DNA from: an uncultured Sphingomonadaceae bacterium
GTDB taxonomy: Bacteria > Pseudomonadota > Alphaproteobacteria > Sphingomonadales > Sphingomonadaceae
Reading direction: 5' to 3'
Length of the DNA: 64,000 nucleotides
Assembly: GCA_903871605.1 (NCBI GenBank)
Contig: CAIQHF010000024.1
Location: forward strand, 62,001-126,000
The notes under the pieces are model-generated. The model saw only the letters and a program-made list of their open reading frames with translations, had not been told where the DNA came from and searched no databases. The position numbers were made by a program, and so were the translations under genes. Shown here piece after piece: positions 16,228 to 25,297 of this stretch (positions within the stretch are counted from its first letter, which is position 1; every line of letters starts with the position of its first letter).

Positions 16228-17812
16228 GACGTCGCGCGCCGACGTCCGGCACTACTCGATTGGTGACGTCGTCGCCGAACATGCGCGTCTCCGCCCCGAC
16301 GCCATCGTCTTCCGGTTCGAGGGCGCATCGATCAGCTATGCCGCATTCGATCGCGAGGCGAACAGGATCGCCCATGCCCTCGATGCCGCCGGGGTGACGG
16401 CGGGTTCGCGGATCGCCTATCTCGGCAAGAACAGCATCGCTTATTTTGCCCTGCTCATCGGGGCGTCGCGCATCGGCGCGGTGATGGCGCCGGTGAACTG
16501 GCGGCTTGCGGTGCCCGAGGTGGCGCACATCCTGCGCGATTCCGAAGCGTCGATCCTGTTCGTGGGATCGGATTTCGAAGCCGTGGTGAAAGCCGCGACG
16601 GTGGGCACACCCCGGATCGGGAAGATCGTCGCGGTGGAAGGCGACATCGCCGGGCTAGATACGCTGGCGTCCTTCGGTGCCGGCCATAGCGAGGCGCCGC
16701 CGGTGCATCGCGCGCGCTTCGACGATCCGCTGATCCAACTCTACACGTCAGGGACCACAGGCCTGCCGAAGGGCGTTGTGCTGTCCCACCGCGCGCTTCT
16801 CCAGCAGCGCTATGATTTGCGCGGCGCCGGCGTCGGCTGGGGATGCTGGCATCCGGGCGACGTCAGCCTGCTGGCGATGCCGGTCTTCCACGTCAGCGGT
16901 ACCGGCTGGGGCAATTATGGCATGTTCGCCGGTGCCACTTCGGTCATCGTGCGCGAATTCGATCCCAGCAAGGTCTTCGATCTGATCGAGTCACACAAGG
17001 TCAGCCAACTGTTCCTCGTGCCCGCCGCGCTCAAGATCCTGATGGACGATCCGCGCTCTGCCACGGCGGATTTCAGCCACGTCCGCGGCATCGGCTACGG
17101 ATCGAGCCCGATCTCGGCGGATCTCCTTCGAAGCGCGATCGATCGCTTCGGGCCGATTTTCGTGCAGCATTACGGGCTTACCGAGACGACCGGCTCGGTG
17201 TTGGCGCTCGACATTGCGGATCACGAACCGCTCGACAATCCGCGGTTGCGTTCCTGCGGCCGGGCGATCGTCGGCTCCGAGGCGCGGATCGTGGACAGCG
17301 CAGGCGAGCCCGTAGCGGCCGGAATTCCGGGCGAAATCCAGATTCGCTCGAGCAGTACGATGCTGCATTACTGGAAGCAGCCGGACGCGACCGCCAAGGT
17401 GCTGTCGAAAGACGGCTGGCTCAGCACCGGCGATGCCGCCTGGATGGACGAAGGCGGCTACGTCTTCATCCTCGATCGCATCAAGGACATGATCATCTCC
17501 GGCGGCGAGAACGTATATCCGATGGAAGTGGAGAATGCGATCCAGGGCCATCCGTCGGTGGACGAGGTCGCGGTGATCGGCGTTCCCGACGATCGCTGGG
17601 GCGAGGCCATTCGAGCGGTCGTCGTGCTGCGCGCTGAGGCCGAGGCCGACCCGGCTTCGATCACACGCTGGGCGCGGGAGCGGATCGCCGGCTACAAGGT
17701 GCCGAAATCCTACGACTTCGTCGCCGCTTTGCCACGCAATTCGGCCGGGAAGATATTGCGCCGCGAGCTCAGGGCCTCGGCGTGGGCGCAGCATGACCGG
17801 CAGGTCAATTGA
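16220..17812 (+). CDS. AMP-forming acyl-CoA ligase (FadD-like)
   Basis: 530 residues of the ANL superfamily. The ATP-binding P-loop LYTSGTTGLPKGVVLSH, the A5 motif YGLTETTG, the A7/A8 hinge region WLSTGDAAWMDEGGYVFILD-R-KD and the A10 lysine PRNSAGKILRREL are all present, so it should be active. It activates a carboxylic acid with ATP and CoA through an acyl-adenylate. The type is that of medium/long-chain or terpenoid acid ligases; the exact acid is not shown by sequence. A TTG at 16187 would add 11 residues. The gene follows a promoter with the 7-2-7 element and is followed 36 bases later by a thiolase gene, which places both in beta-oxidation of the acid it activates. Confidence 0.92.
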   Translation: MAETSRADVRHYSIGDVVAEHARLRPDAIVFRFEGASISYAAFDREANRIAHALDAAGVTAGSRIAYLGKNSIAYFALLIGASRIGAVMAPVNWRLAVPEVAHILRDSEASILFVGSDFEAVVKAATVGTPRIGKIVAVEGDIAGLDTLASFGAGHSEAPPVHRARFDDPLIQLYTSGTTGLPKGVVLSHRALLQQRYDLRGAGVGWGCWHPGDVSLLAMPVFHVSGTGWGNYGMFAGATSVIVREFDPSKVFDLIESHKVSQLFLVPAALKILMDDPRSATADFSHVRGIGYGSSPISADLLRSAIDRFGPIFVQHYGLTETTGSVLALDIADHEPLDNPRLRSCGRAIVGSEARIVDSAGEPVAAGIPGEIQIRSSSTMLHYWKQPDATAKVLSKDGWLSTGDAAWMDEGGYVFILDRIKDMIISGGENVYPMEVENAIQGHPSVDEVAVIGVPDDRWGEAIRAVVVLRAEAEADPASITRWARERIAGYKVPKSYDFVAALPRNSAGKILRRELRASAWAQHDRQVN

Positions 17813-17848
17813 TCCGCAGGCCATGATGGCGCGCAAGGAGATTGAACG

Positions 17849-19021
17849 ATGAGCGAAGCCTATATCGTGGAAGCGGTCCGCACGGCCGGCGGTCGGCGCA
17901 ACGGCAAGCTCGCCGGCTGGCATCCGGCCGACCTGGCTGCCGAGATGCTGAATGCGGTCATCGATCGCACCGGACTCGATCCGCGCGCCGTGGAGGACGT
18001 GATCATGGGCTGCGTGACGCAGGGCGGGGAGCAATCGACCGCGCTGGGCCGCAATGCGGTGCTCGCCTCGAAGCTGCCGCAGACCGTACCGGCGGTAACG
18101 ATCGACCGGCAGTGCGGCTCTTCGCAACAGGCCGTTCACTTTGCCGCGCAGGCGGTGATGTCGGGCACGCAGGATATCGTGATCGCCTCGGGCGTGGAGA
18201 GCATGTCGCGCGTGCCGATGGGCAGCGCGATCATGCTCTATGCCGCCCAGTCGCTCGGTACCGGTCCGTGGAGCAAGCGGGTCCAGGACCGGTTCGGCGT
18301 GAGGGAGTTCAGCCAGTTCCAGGGTGCGCAGATGATCGCGGACAAGCACGGCTTCAGCCGCGACGCGCTGGATTCCTTCGCGCTGGAGAGTCACCGGCGC
18401 GCCGCGGCGGCGACGCAGGCGGACGCCTTCAGGGACGAGATCGTCGCCATCGAGGTGGAAACCGCCGAAGGCCCGATGCTCCACGATCGTGACGAGGGCA
18501 TACGCTATGATGCGACGATGGCCTCGATCGGCTCGGTCAAGCCACTGGCGGAAGGGGGCAGCATCACCGCTGCCAATGCCAGCCAGATCTGCGACGGCGC
18601 ATCGGCCGTCCTGGTCGTCAACGAACGCGCGCTAAAGGCGCACGGGCTTACTCCGCTCGCGCGCATACACAATATCACGGTAACGGCCGGTGATCCGGTC
18701 ATCATGCTGGAAGAGCCCATCGATGCGACCAGACGTGCGCTGGCGCGGGCCGGCATGACGATCGACGACATCGATCTGTATGAAGTGAACGAGGCCTTTT
18801 CCCCAGTGCCGCTTGCATGGCTCAAGGAAATCGGCGCGGATCCCGCCAGGCTAAACGTCAATGGCGGAGCGATCGCGCTCGGCCATCCGCTCGGATCGAG
18901 CGGAACCAAGCTGATGACGACCCTGGTCCATGCATTGCGGGCACGCGGTGGGCGCTACGGTCTGCAGACGATGTGCGAGGGCGGCGGCATTGCGAACGTG
19001 ACGATCGTCGAGCGGCTCTGA
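17849..19021 (+). CDS. Acetyl-CoA acyltransferase (thiolase)
   Basis: 390 residues, full length. The nucleophile Cys89 sits in DRQCGSSQQAVHFAAQ. The other active-site elements are NEAFSPVP, GGAIALGHPLGSSG and the C-terminal acid/base cysteine in MCEGGGIANV. This is a degradative thiolase that splits 3-oxoacyl-CoA with CoA. A good AAGGAG lies eight bases before the ATG. With the ligase before it, it forms the activation and cleavage ends of a beta-oxidation spiral whose middle steps are encoded by the FadB-like gene and the dehydrogenases elsewhere in the island. Confidence 0.94.
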   Translation: MSEAYIVEAVRTAGGRRNGKLAGWHPADLAAEMLNAVIDRTGLDPRAVEDVIMGCVTQGGEQSTALGRNAVLASKLPQTVPAVTIDRQCGSSQQAVHFAAQAVMSGTQDIVIASGVESMSRVPMGSAIMLYAAQSLGTGPWSKRVQDRFGVREFSQFQGAQMIADKHGFSRDALDSFALESHRRAAAATQADAFRDEIVAIEVETAEGPMLHDRDEGIRYDATMASIGSVKPLAEGGSITAANASQICDGASAVLVVNERALKAHGLTPLARIHNITVTAGDPVIMLEEPIDATRRALARAGMTIDDIDLYEVNEAFSPVPLAWLKEIGADPARLNVNGGAIALGHPLGSSGTKLMTTLVHALRARGGRYGLQTMCEGGGIANVTIVERL

Positions 19022-19047
19022 ACCGCCGATCCGTCGCATTCATAGAG

Positions 19048-19070
19048 GTCCCGCATAGATGGTGCGGGAC
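19048..19070 (+). terminator. Hairpin after the thiolase gene
   Basis: GTCCCGCA and TGCGGGAC form a perfect 8-base stem with the loop TAGATGG, 26 bases after the thiolase stop. No T-tract follows. It probably ends or attenuates the ligase/thiolase transcript. Confidence 0.5.
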
Positions 19071-19156
19071 TATCGATTGGACCGGACGGCGGGCAGGGAT
19101 CAGCATGACATCATAACAGTCGCGGCGAAGACGTGCGACGATCACATGGAGCGGGT

Positions 19157-19624
19157 ATGGCGACTCACGACGAACTGTTGGCACCCATGGGCGTCATCGG
19201 AGAGGCTTTCGCATCGGGCAAGACCCAGGCGGAACGTGATGCGGCATGGGAAGCGGCGCTGACCGAAGACGTGGTCTGGGAGGCGCCATTTACCGATCCA
19301 CCGATCGTGGTGTCCGGTCGTCGCGCCGTCGGAAAATTCTTCGACTGGCTGATCGAGAACGTCCCCAATTTCCAGACGGCGCTCGATAACGTCTATTATT
19401 TGGAAGACGGCGGGTCCTACGTCGTCCAGGTCACCGGCGGCGGCCCGACCAAGGACGGCGACGTATACGATCAGCGCTATTTCTCGCTGATCCAGGTGCG
19501 GGACGGCAAGATTTCGTATTTCCGCGAGCACTTCAAGGTGGCCGAGACCTATCGCGCGTTCGGACGCGACAATTTCCACGATTCGATCGATCGAATTCAG
19601 AGCGGCATCCTCAGCGACGCGTAA
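19157..19624 (+). CDS. SnoaL-like / NTF2-fold protein
   Basis: 155 residues; GGAGCGGG precedes the ATG. The sequence shows the cone-shaped NTF2-like fold: helices at the start (LLAPMGVIGEAF), then TEDVVWEAPFTDPPIVVSGR and AVGKFFDWLIENVPNF, and strands with FSLIQVRDGKISYFREHFKV near the end. Members act as cyclases, isomerases, hydrolases or ligand binders, often beside monooxygenases. It lies 46 bases before the Baeyer-Villiger monooxygenase gene, so it may handle its substrate or product. The catalytic residues cannot be assigned from sequence alone. Confidence 0.75.
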   Translation: MATHDELLAPMGVIGEAFASGKTQAERDAAWEAALTEDVVWEAPFTDPPIVVSGRRAVGKFFDWLIENVPNFQTALDNVYYLEDGGSYVVQVTGGGPTKDGDVYDQRYFSLIQVRDGKISYFREHFKVAETYRAFGRDNFHDSIDRIQSGILSDA

Positions 19625-19670
19625 GCTCCGGCGAAACTCGTCGCCGTTTTTCCAAGCACCGAGGTCTCAG

Positions 19671-21338
19671 ATGATGGACTATGCAGGCATCCCGGCTCCG
19701 GATGCCGACGATCTGGAGATGGATGCAATCGTCATAGGCGCGGGCTTTGCGGGCCTTTATGCGGTGCATCGCCTACATTCCATGGGCCTCTCCGTCCTCG
19801 GCATCGAAAAGGCGATCGGCGTCGGCGGGGTCTGGTATTGGAACCGCTATCCGGGCGCCCGCTGCGACATCCCCAGCCTGGAATACAGCTATTCCTTCTC
19901 CGAGGAATTGCAGCAGGAGTGGAGCTGGAAGGAGCGCTACGCCGCGCAGCCGGAGATTCTCGACTATCTCAATCACGTCGCCGACCGCTTCGACCTTCGC
20001 CGGCATTTCCGCTTTTCGACCACGGTGAAGGCGGCGTCCTGGGACTCCGCCGACGCTCGCTGGACGGTCGATCTGGAAGCCGGCGGCCAATGCCGCTGCA
20101 AATATCTGATCCTCGCGGTGGGCGGACTGTCGACGCCCAAGGCGGTCGATTTTCCAACGCTCGATACCTTCGAGGGTCCGGTCTACCACACCAGCCACTG
20201 GCCGCAGCAGGAGGTGGATTTCGCGGGTCGCCGCGTCGCGGTGCTGGGCACCGGCTCGTCCGGCCTGCAGACGATCACGACAATCGCCAAGAGTGTCGGG
20301 CAGCTATATGTGCTGCAGCGCACGCCGCCGTTCAGCGTTCCGGCTTGGAACCGGCCGACCGACCCCGATGAGGAGAAGGCCTACAAGAGCCGGTATCGGG
20401 AGATGCGCGACAAGGCGCGGAGCACTTCCTCCGGCTTCGCCGTTGACGAGACCAGCCTGCTCGCCCTCAGTTCCAGCGAAGACCAGCGCCGCGAACGCTT
20501 CGAGAAGAGCTGGCAGGTGGGCGGCCTGCCGTTCGGCGGCGCCTTCGCGGACCTGCTCGTCTCGCAGGAGGCGAACGATCTGGCCGCCGACTTCCTGCGC
20601 GCGAAGATCGCTTCGATCGTCGAGGATCCGGACACCGCCCGGCGCCTCCTGCCGACCTCCTACCCCTTCGGTGCCAAGAGGATGTGCGTCGACACGGGCT
20701 ATTTCGAGGTCTTCAACCAAGACAATGTCGAGCTGGTCGATATCGCGAGGGACGGCGTCGAGTTCACCCGCGACGCCATCCGCGTCGGCGATCGCGATCT
20801 GCCGGTGGATGCCGTGATCATGGCGACCGGTTTTGATGCGATCACCGGCTCGATCCTCAAGATCCGGATCAGCGCCGATGGCGAAAGCCTATCCGACGCA
20901 TGGGCGCAAGGCCCGCAAACCCTGCTCGGAGTGATGACCGCCGGCTTCCCCAATCTCTTTCTCGTCACCGGGCCAGCCAGCCCCTCGGTGCTCAGCAACA
21001 TGGTAGTGTCGATCGAGCAGCATGTGGACTGGATCGCAGAGACGCTGGATCACATGGAGCGTGGCGGCATCGCCGCGATCGCCGCGCAGCCGCAAGCCCA
21101 GCGCGAATGGATGGCGCATGTCGCCGAGATCGCGGACGCGACTTTGTTTCCTCGCGCCGATTCCTGGTACGTCGGCGCCAACATCCCGGGCAAGCCACGG
21201 CAGTTCATGGTCTATCTCGGCGGGGTGAAGGCGTATGCCGACAAATGTGCGGAGATCATCCGCGAGGGCTATCCGGGATTTGACTTCACGCCGATTGCGA
21301 CCGTGTCCGACGTCGATCGATCGGAGCAGCGGGCGTGA
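19671..21338 (+). CDS. Flavin-dependent Baeyer-Villiger monooxygenase (type I)
   Basis: 555 residues. The FAD-binding GxGxxG (IGAGFAG) spans residues 23-28, followed by WYWNRYPGARCDIPS, typical of cyclohexanone-monooxygenase relatives. The type I fingerprint FxGxxxHxxxWP is exact (FEGPVYHTSHWP, 167-178). The NADPH-binding GTGSSG follows about 20 residues later, and the ATG motif (VIMATGFDAITGS) lies in the C-terminal half. Such enzymes insert oxygen next to a ketone to give an ester or lactone, using NADPH. Its stop overlaps the EthD gene. In this cluster an esterase (33638) and CoA-activating enzymes could take the product further. The substrate (cyclic, acyclic or terpenoid ketone) is not evident. 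Confidence 0.92.
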   Translation: MMDYAGIPAPDADDLEMDAIVIGAGFAGLYAVHRLHSMGLSVLGIEKAIGVGGVWYWNRYPGARCDIPSLEYSYSFSEELQQEWSWKERYAAQPEILDYLNHVADRFDLRRHFRFSTTVKAASWDSADARWTVDLEAGGQCRCKYLILAVGGLSTPKAVDFPTLDTFEGPVYHTSHWPQQEVDFAGRRVAVLGTGSSGLQTITTIAKSVGQLYVLQRTPPFSVPAWNRPTDPDEEKAYKSRYREMRDKARSTSSGFAVDETSLLALSSSEDQRRERFEKSWQVGGLPFGGAFADLLVSQEANDLAADFLRAKIASIVEDPDTARRLLPTSYPFGAKRMCVDTGYFEVFNQDNVELVDIARDGVEFTRDAIRVGDRDLPVDAVIMATGFDAITGSILKIRISADGESLSDAWAQGPQTLLGVMTAGFPNLFLVTGPASPSVLSNMVVSIEQHVDWIAETLDHMERGGIAAIAAQPQAQREWMAHVAEIADATLFPRADSWYVGANIPGKPRQFMVYLGGVKAYADKCAEIIREGYPGFDFTPIATVSDVDRSEQRA

Positions 21339-21652
21339 TCCTGACGATCTTCTATCCCGCTTCCGGCTGCACTCGTTTCGACGAGGATTATTATGCGCAA
21401 ACGCATATCCCGTTGTTGCGATCGCTGTGGGGCGGGCTGATCGACCATGTCGAGCAGATCAGCTTCCCGCCTGAAGACGGCGGAACGGCGCCGTATCGGA
21501 TGATCACGATCGTGCGCTTCCCCGGCGAGCGGGCGTTCGGCGAGGCGATGGCTCATCCGCGCATCGCCGAGCTTCAGGCCGATGTCGCCGCATTCACGGA
21601 TTGCGTTCCGGACGTCCATGTCGGCCGCGTCGCCGGGACGCGCGGGTCGTGA
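21335..21652 (+). CDS. EthD-domain protein
   Basis: 105 residues from a GTG that overlaps the monooxygenase stop by four bases. The ferredoxin-like EthD fold is indicated by the start MILTIFYPASG followed by YYAQTHIPLLRSLWGGLI, and by FPGERAFGEAMAHPRIAELQ and DVAAFTDCVPDVHVG. EthD-type proteins are small partners of oxygenases and cannot be given a reaction from sequence. The tight coupling suggests equal expression with the monooxygenase. Confidence 0.78.
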   Translation: MILTIFYPASGCTRFDEDYYAQTHIPLLRSLWGGLIDHVEQISFPPEDGGTAPYRMITIVRFPGERAFGEAMAHPRIAELQADVAAFTDCVPDVHVGRVAGTRGS

Positions 21653-21685
21653 GGCCCGTCTGACCTTTCACGCTTGAGGTGTAAT

Positions 21686-23107
21686 ATGCAGTTCGACCGA
21701 GACTATGCGATGCTGATCGACGGACGGATCGAAGCCGGGGAGCCGTCGCTCGAAGTGATCAATCCCGCGACCGAGGCGGTGATCGCGACGGTGCCGGATT
21801 GCAGCCGGGAGCAGCTCGACGCGGCGGTCGCGGCGGCACGCGCCGCGTTTCCGGCATGGCGAGCCCTGCCGATCGCCGAGCGCAAGGCGTTCGTCGTCCG
21901 CATCGGCGCCCTGATCACCGAGCACGCGTCAGCTTTGGCTCGCCTGCTGACCGCGGAACAGGGCAAGCCCGTCGCGGACGCCGAGGGGGAGATCGCGGCC
22001 GCTGCCTACTGGTGCCAGGGGATAGCGACCTACGATCTGCCGGTCCACGTCAACGAGGAGACCGAGGAGCGTCGCTCGGTCACGCACTACGTCCCGCTGG
22101 GCGTGGTCGGCGGGATCGTGCCGTGGAATTTCCCGATCCTGCTCGCCATATTCAAGATCGCGCCCGCATTGCTGGCGGGCAATACGATGGTGATCAAGCC
22201 GTCGCCCTTCACCCCGTTGTCGCTGCTCAAGCTCGGCGAACTCCTGGCCGACGAGCTGCCGGCGGGCGTTCTCAACATCGTAGCCGGCGGCGATGCGGTC
22301 GGCCCGTGGATGACCGAGCATCCCGGCATCGACAAGATCAGTTTCACGGGATCGACCCAGACCGGGCGCCGCGTGATGGCGAGCGCCGCCGCCAACCTGA
22401 AGCGGCTCACGTTGGAGTTGGGCGGAAACGACGCCGCGATCGTGCTACCCGACGTCGATGTCGATGCGGTGGCGCAGACGCTATTCTGGGCGGCGTTCGG
22501 CAATAACGGGCAGGTCTGCATCGCCGCCAAGCGCATGTACGTTCATGCCGACGTCTATGATGCCGTGCGCGACGCGCTCGTCGCCTATGCCGCCACCGTC
22601 AAGGTCGGCGACGGTGCGGAGCAGGGCACGCAGGTCGGCCCGATCCAGAACCGTCCACAGTTCGAACGCGTGAAAGCGTTGATCGCCGATGCCAGGGCGA
22701 GCGGCCTCGTCTTCGCGGCCGGTGGCGAGGTGCCGGAGGGCAAGGGCTTCTTCATTCCGCTCAGCATCGTCGACAATCCCCCCGAGGATAGCCGCGTGGT
22801 GCAGGAGGAGGCGTTCGGCCCGGTGCTGCCCCTGATCCGCTTCGACGATATCGACGATGTGATCCGTAGGGCCAATGCCAGCGATTACGGTCTCGCCGGA
22901 TCGGTGTGGACGAACGATCTCGATCGGGCGGCCGCGATCGCCGCACAGCTCGATACGGGCACGGTGTGGGTCAACGAGGTGCAATATCTCACGCCGTTCC
23001 AGCCATTTGGCGGGCACAAGCAGTCGGGTCTCGGCACCGAGAATGGGCTGGACGGCATCCTCGAATATACCAGCCCGCGGACCATCGTGGTGAAGCAGAA
23101 GCCCTGA
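21686..23107 (+). CDS. NAD(P)-dependent aldehyde dehydrogenase
   Basis: 473 residues. The general base Glu244 lies in TLELGGND and the nucleophile Cys278 in NNGQVCIAAKR. The cofactor region has VPWNFPILL and FTGSTQTGRRV, and the C-terminus PFGGHKQSGLGTENG is typical. It oxidises an aldehyde to the acid. In a terpenoid scheme it would be the counterpart of geranial dehydrogenase, acting after the alcohol dehydrogenase at 30011; this is inference from gene context. ATG 21686 is preferred to a TTG 12 bases upstream because of the GAGGTG sequence before it. Next come a hairpin and the NDP-forming CoA ligase gene, whose product would activate the acid. Confidence 0.93.
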   Translation: MQFDRDYAMLIDGRIEAGEPSLEVINPATEAVIATVPDCSREQLDAAVAAARAAFPAWRALPIAERKAFVVRIGALITEHASALARLLTAEQGKPVADAEGEIAAAAYWCQGIATYDLPVHVNEETEERRSVTHYVPLGVVGGIVPWNFPILLAIFKIAPALLAGNTMVIKPSPFTPLSLLKLGELLADELPAGVLNIVAGGDAVGPWMTEHPGIDKISFTGSTQTGRRVMASAAANLKRLTLELGGNDAAIVLPDVDVDAVAQTLFWAAFGNNGQVCIAAKRMYVHADVYDAVRDALVAYAATVKVGDGAEQGTQVGPIQNRPQFERVKALIADARASGLVFAAGGEVPEGKGFFIPLSIVDNPPEDSRVVQEEAFGPVLPLIRFDDIDDVIRRANASDYGLAGSVWTNDLDRAAAIAAQLDTGTVWVNEVQYLTPFQPFGGHKQSGLGTENGLDGILEYTSPRTIVVKQKP

Positions 23108-23128
23108 GGCGGGCGCCGCGCTGCGGAA

Positions 23129-23147
23129 GGCGACCCGCGAGGTCGCC
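23129..23147 (+). other. Hairpin between aldehyde dehydrogenase and CoA ligase genes
   Basis: GGCGACC and GGTCGCC pair perfectly around CGCGA, 21 bases after the aldehyde dehydrogenase stop. No T-tract follows, so it is probably a transcript-processing or stability element within the operon. Confidence 0.35.
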
Positions 23148-23188
23148 CCATCCGCGCCGTCGCCGGTGCCGAGCCGGAGAATGAAGCC

Positions 23189-25297
23189 ATGACACTGGTT
23201 ACCGAAAAGCCGGCGCGCACTGGGCTGTCGCGGCTGTTCAACGCGCGCTCGATCGCGCTCGTCGGCGCGACCGAGCGCTCGGTATGGTCGAACACCGCAT
23301 GGGCCAATTGCGGCGCGGTCGGCTTCGGCGGCAGGATCCATCTCGTCAACACGAAGGGCGGCGCCGTCTACGGCCAGAGCGCCGCGACGTCGTGCGCCGC
23401 GATCGGCGAACCGGTGGATGCCGCATTGCTGATGGTGCCGGGCCACGCGCTCGAGGCGGCGCTGGACGATCTGCAGGCGGCCGGCGTGCCGAACGCCATC
23501 ATCCTCTCGTCCGGCTTCGCCGAACTGGGGCATGAGGGCGGCGAGCGACAGCGGCAGCTGGCCGACGGTGCGCGGGCACGAGGCATCCGCTTCATGGGGC
23601 CGAACACGCTGGGTTTCGTCAATCTTTCGGACAAGGTCTCGATCTGGACGAGCGCGCTCCCGGCGGTGTCGAGAGGATCGATCGCGGTCGTCTCGCAGAG
23701 CGGCGCGACCGGCTCCTACATCAGCGCCTTCGCCGCGCAGCAGGGGCTTGGGCTGAGCTTCCTCGCCGCGACCGGCAACGAGGGTGACGTGCGGATCGAC
23801 GACGTGATCGATCATCTCGCCGAGGATGATGCGACCAACTGCATGCTCCTTTTCCTGGAATCGGTGCGCAATGCCGAGGCGCTGGGCCTCGCGGCCGATC
23901 GCGCGCGGGCGGCCGGCAAGCCTATCGTTGCGATCAAGATCGGTACCAGCGAGAATACCGCCAAGGCCGCGCTCGCCCACACCGGATCGCTGGTGGGTGA
24001 CGATCGCGTGTTCGACGCGGCTTGCCTGCGCCACGGGATCATCCGCGCCCGCTCGATCGACGAGGCCGTGGCGACGGTGGGGCTGATGTCCCAGACGCGG
24101 CCGCGCGCCGGCAAGGCGACGCTTGTTTCGATCTCCGGCGGCATCTGCGAGGTCAGCGCCGATCGCAGCGAGGCGGCCGGCGTGCCGCTGCTCGATTTCG
24201 ACGACGGAATGAAGGGCGCGCTCGGCGCGATCCTCGGCGATTTCGGCACGCCGCACAATCCGCTCGACGTGACGGGCGCGGCCATGCTCAAGCCTGAAAT
24301 GTTCAGCCAGTGCATGGCGACGCTCGCCGCGAGCCCGGATGTGGGTCTCTCCATCTGCCTGTTCGACGCGCCCGAGGAGCATGAGACCGGTCTTGTCCGG
24401 ACGATCGCCGAGCAGGTGGCCGAAGGTGCCGCCAAGGGCGACGCGCCGACGATGATGATGAGCGTCACGCCCCGCCCAGTATCGTCCGCGACGCGGTCCT
24501 TCGCCGGTGAGCTTGGCCTGCCCTATATCGGATCCGGGCTCGATGACGGGCTTCGGGCCGTCGCCAATGCGATGGATTGGGTTTCCCGGCAGGGGGCGGA
24601 GCATGCCCCCCGTATCGCGATGGAGGCCGCAAGCGACAGGCGGCCTGGCACGGAGCGCGAGGCGCTGGTCTTCCTTGACGAGCATGGCGTGCCGGTTATC
24701 CCGATCCGTCTCGCCCGCAGTGCCGACGAGGCGGCCGATCTGGCTGCGGCGCTGGCCTGCCCGGTCGTGATGAAGGTGTCGTCGCCCGACATCGCGCACA
24801 AGACCGAGGTCGGCGGCGTCGTCCTGCGGCTCGAAGGCCGCGAAGCCGTGGCGGATGCCTATCGCGCGATGATGGAGCGGATCTCCCGCCTGAAGCCCGA
24901 CGCCGCCATCGAGGGCGCACTGATCGCGCCGATGCGCAGCGAGGGTGTCGAATTGCTCGTCGGCGTCGTGCGGGATTCGCAATGGGGGCCGACCATCGCG
25001 GTCGGCCTCGGCGGGATTTGGGTGGAGTTGCTGAAGGATACCAGCATCCGCCTGCTGCCGGTCGACCGGGCCGACGCGCTCGCCATGCTTTCCGAATTGC
25101 GCGCCGCCAACATATTGGATGGGTTCCGCGGCGCCCCGGCGCTCGATCGCGGTGCCATCGCCGATGCGATCGTCGCGATCGGCAATGCCGCGCTGGCGCT
25201 CGGCCGCGATCTGGTCTCGCTGGAGGTCAATCCGCTGTCGGCACGCGCCGATGGCGTGGAAGCGCTCGACGCGCTGATCGGTTGGGCGGACGCATGA
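23189..25297 (+). CDS. NDP-forming acyl-CoA synthetase (fused alpha and beta parts)
   Basis: 702 residues. Order: CoA-binding domain (about 10-130, FNARSIALVGATERSVW), succinyl-CoA-ligase-like domains (about 145-440) with the phospho-histidine His264 in ALAHTGSLVGDD, then an ATP-grasp domain from about 480 (VFLDEHGVPVIPIRLA; PVVMKVSSPDIAHKTEVGGV; SLEVNPLSAR). This class makes an acyl-CoA with release of ADP and phosphate, reversibly. Members with this fused plan act on acetate, pimelate, aryl acids, feruloyl and other acyl groups. The stop overlaps the start of the crotonase gene by four bases, and a dehydrogenase for aldehydes precedes it, so it probably activates the acid formed there. Confidence 0.9.
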   Translation: MTLVTEKPARTGLSRLFNARSIALVGATERSVWSNTAWANCGAVGFGGRIHLVNTKGGAVYGQSAATSCAAIGEPVDAALLMVPGHALEAALDDLQAAGVPNAIILSSGFAELGHEGGERQRQLADGARARGIRFMGPNTLGFVNLSDKVSIWTSALPAVSRGSIAVVSQSGATGSYISAFAAQQGLGLSFLAATGNEGDVRIDDVIDHLAEDDATNCMLLFLESVRNAEALGLAADRARAAGKPIVAIKIGTSENTAKAALAHTGSLVGDDRVFDAACLRHGIIRARSIDEAVATVGLMSQTRPRAGKATLVSISGGICEVSADRSEAAGVPLLDFDDGMKGALGAILGDFGTPHNPLDVTGAAMLKPEMFSQCMATLAASPDVGLSICLFDAPEEHETGLVRTIAEQVAEGAAKGDAPTMMMSVTPRPVSSATRSFAGELGLPYIGSGLDDGLRAVANAMDWVSRQGAEHAPRIAMEAASDRRPGTEREALVFLDEHGVPVIPIRLARSADEAADLAAALACPVVMKVSSPDIAHKTEVGGVVLRLEGREAVADAYRAMMERISRLKPDAAIEGALIAPMRSEGVELLVGVVRDSQWGPTIAVGLGGIWVELLKDTSIRLLPVDRADALAMLSELRAANILDGFRGAPALDRGAIADAIVAIGNAALALGRDLVSLEVNPLSARADGVEALDALIGWADA

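Noticed and set aside
22481-24982. Very long minus-strand open frame (833 codons) opposite the aldehyde dehydrogenase and NDP-forming ligase genes
   Set aside because: Its protein is rich in R, H, A, D and G with no domain. The plus-strand genes show full catalytic motifs. In GC-rich coding DNA the antisense frame is often free of stops.
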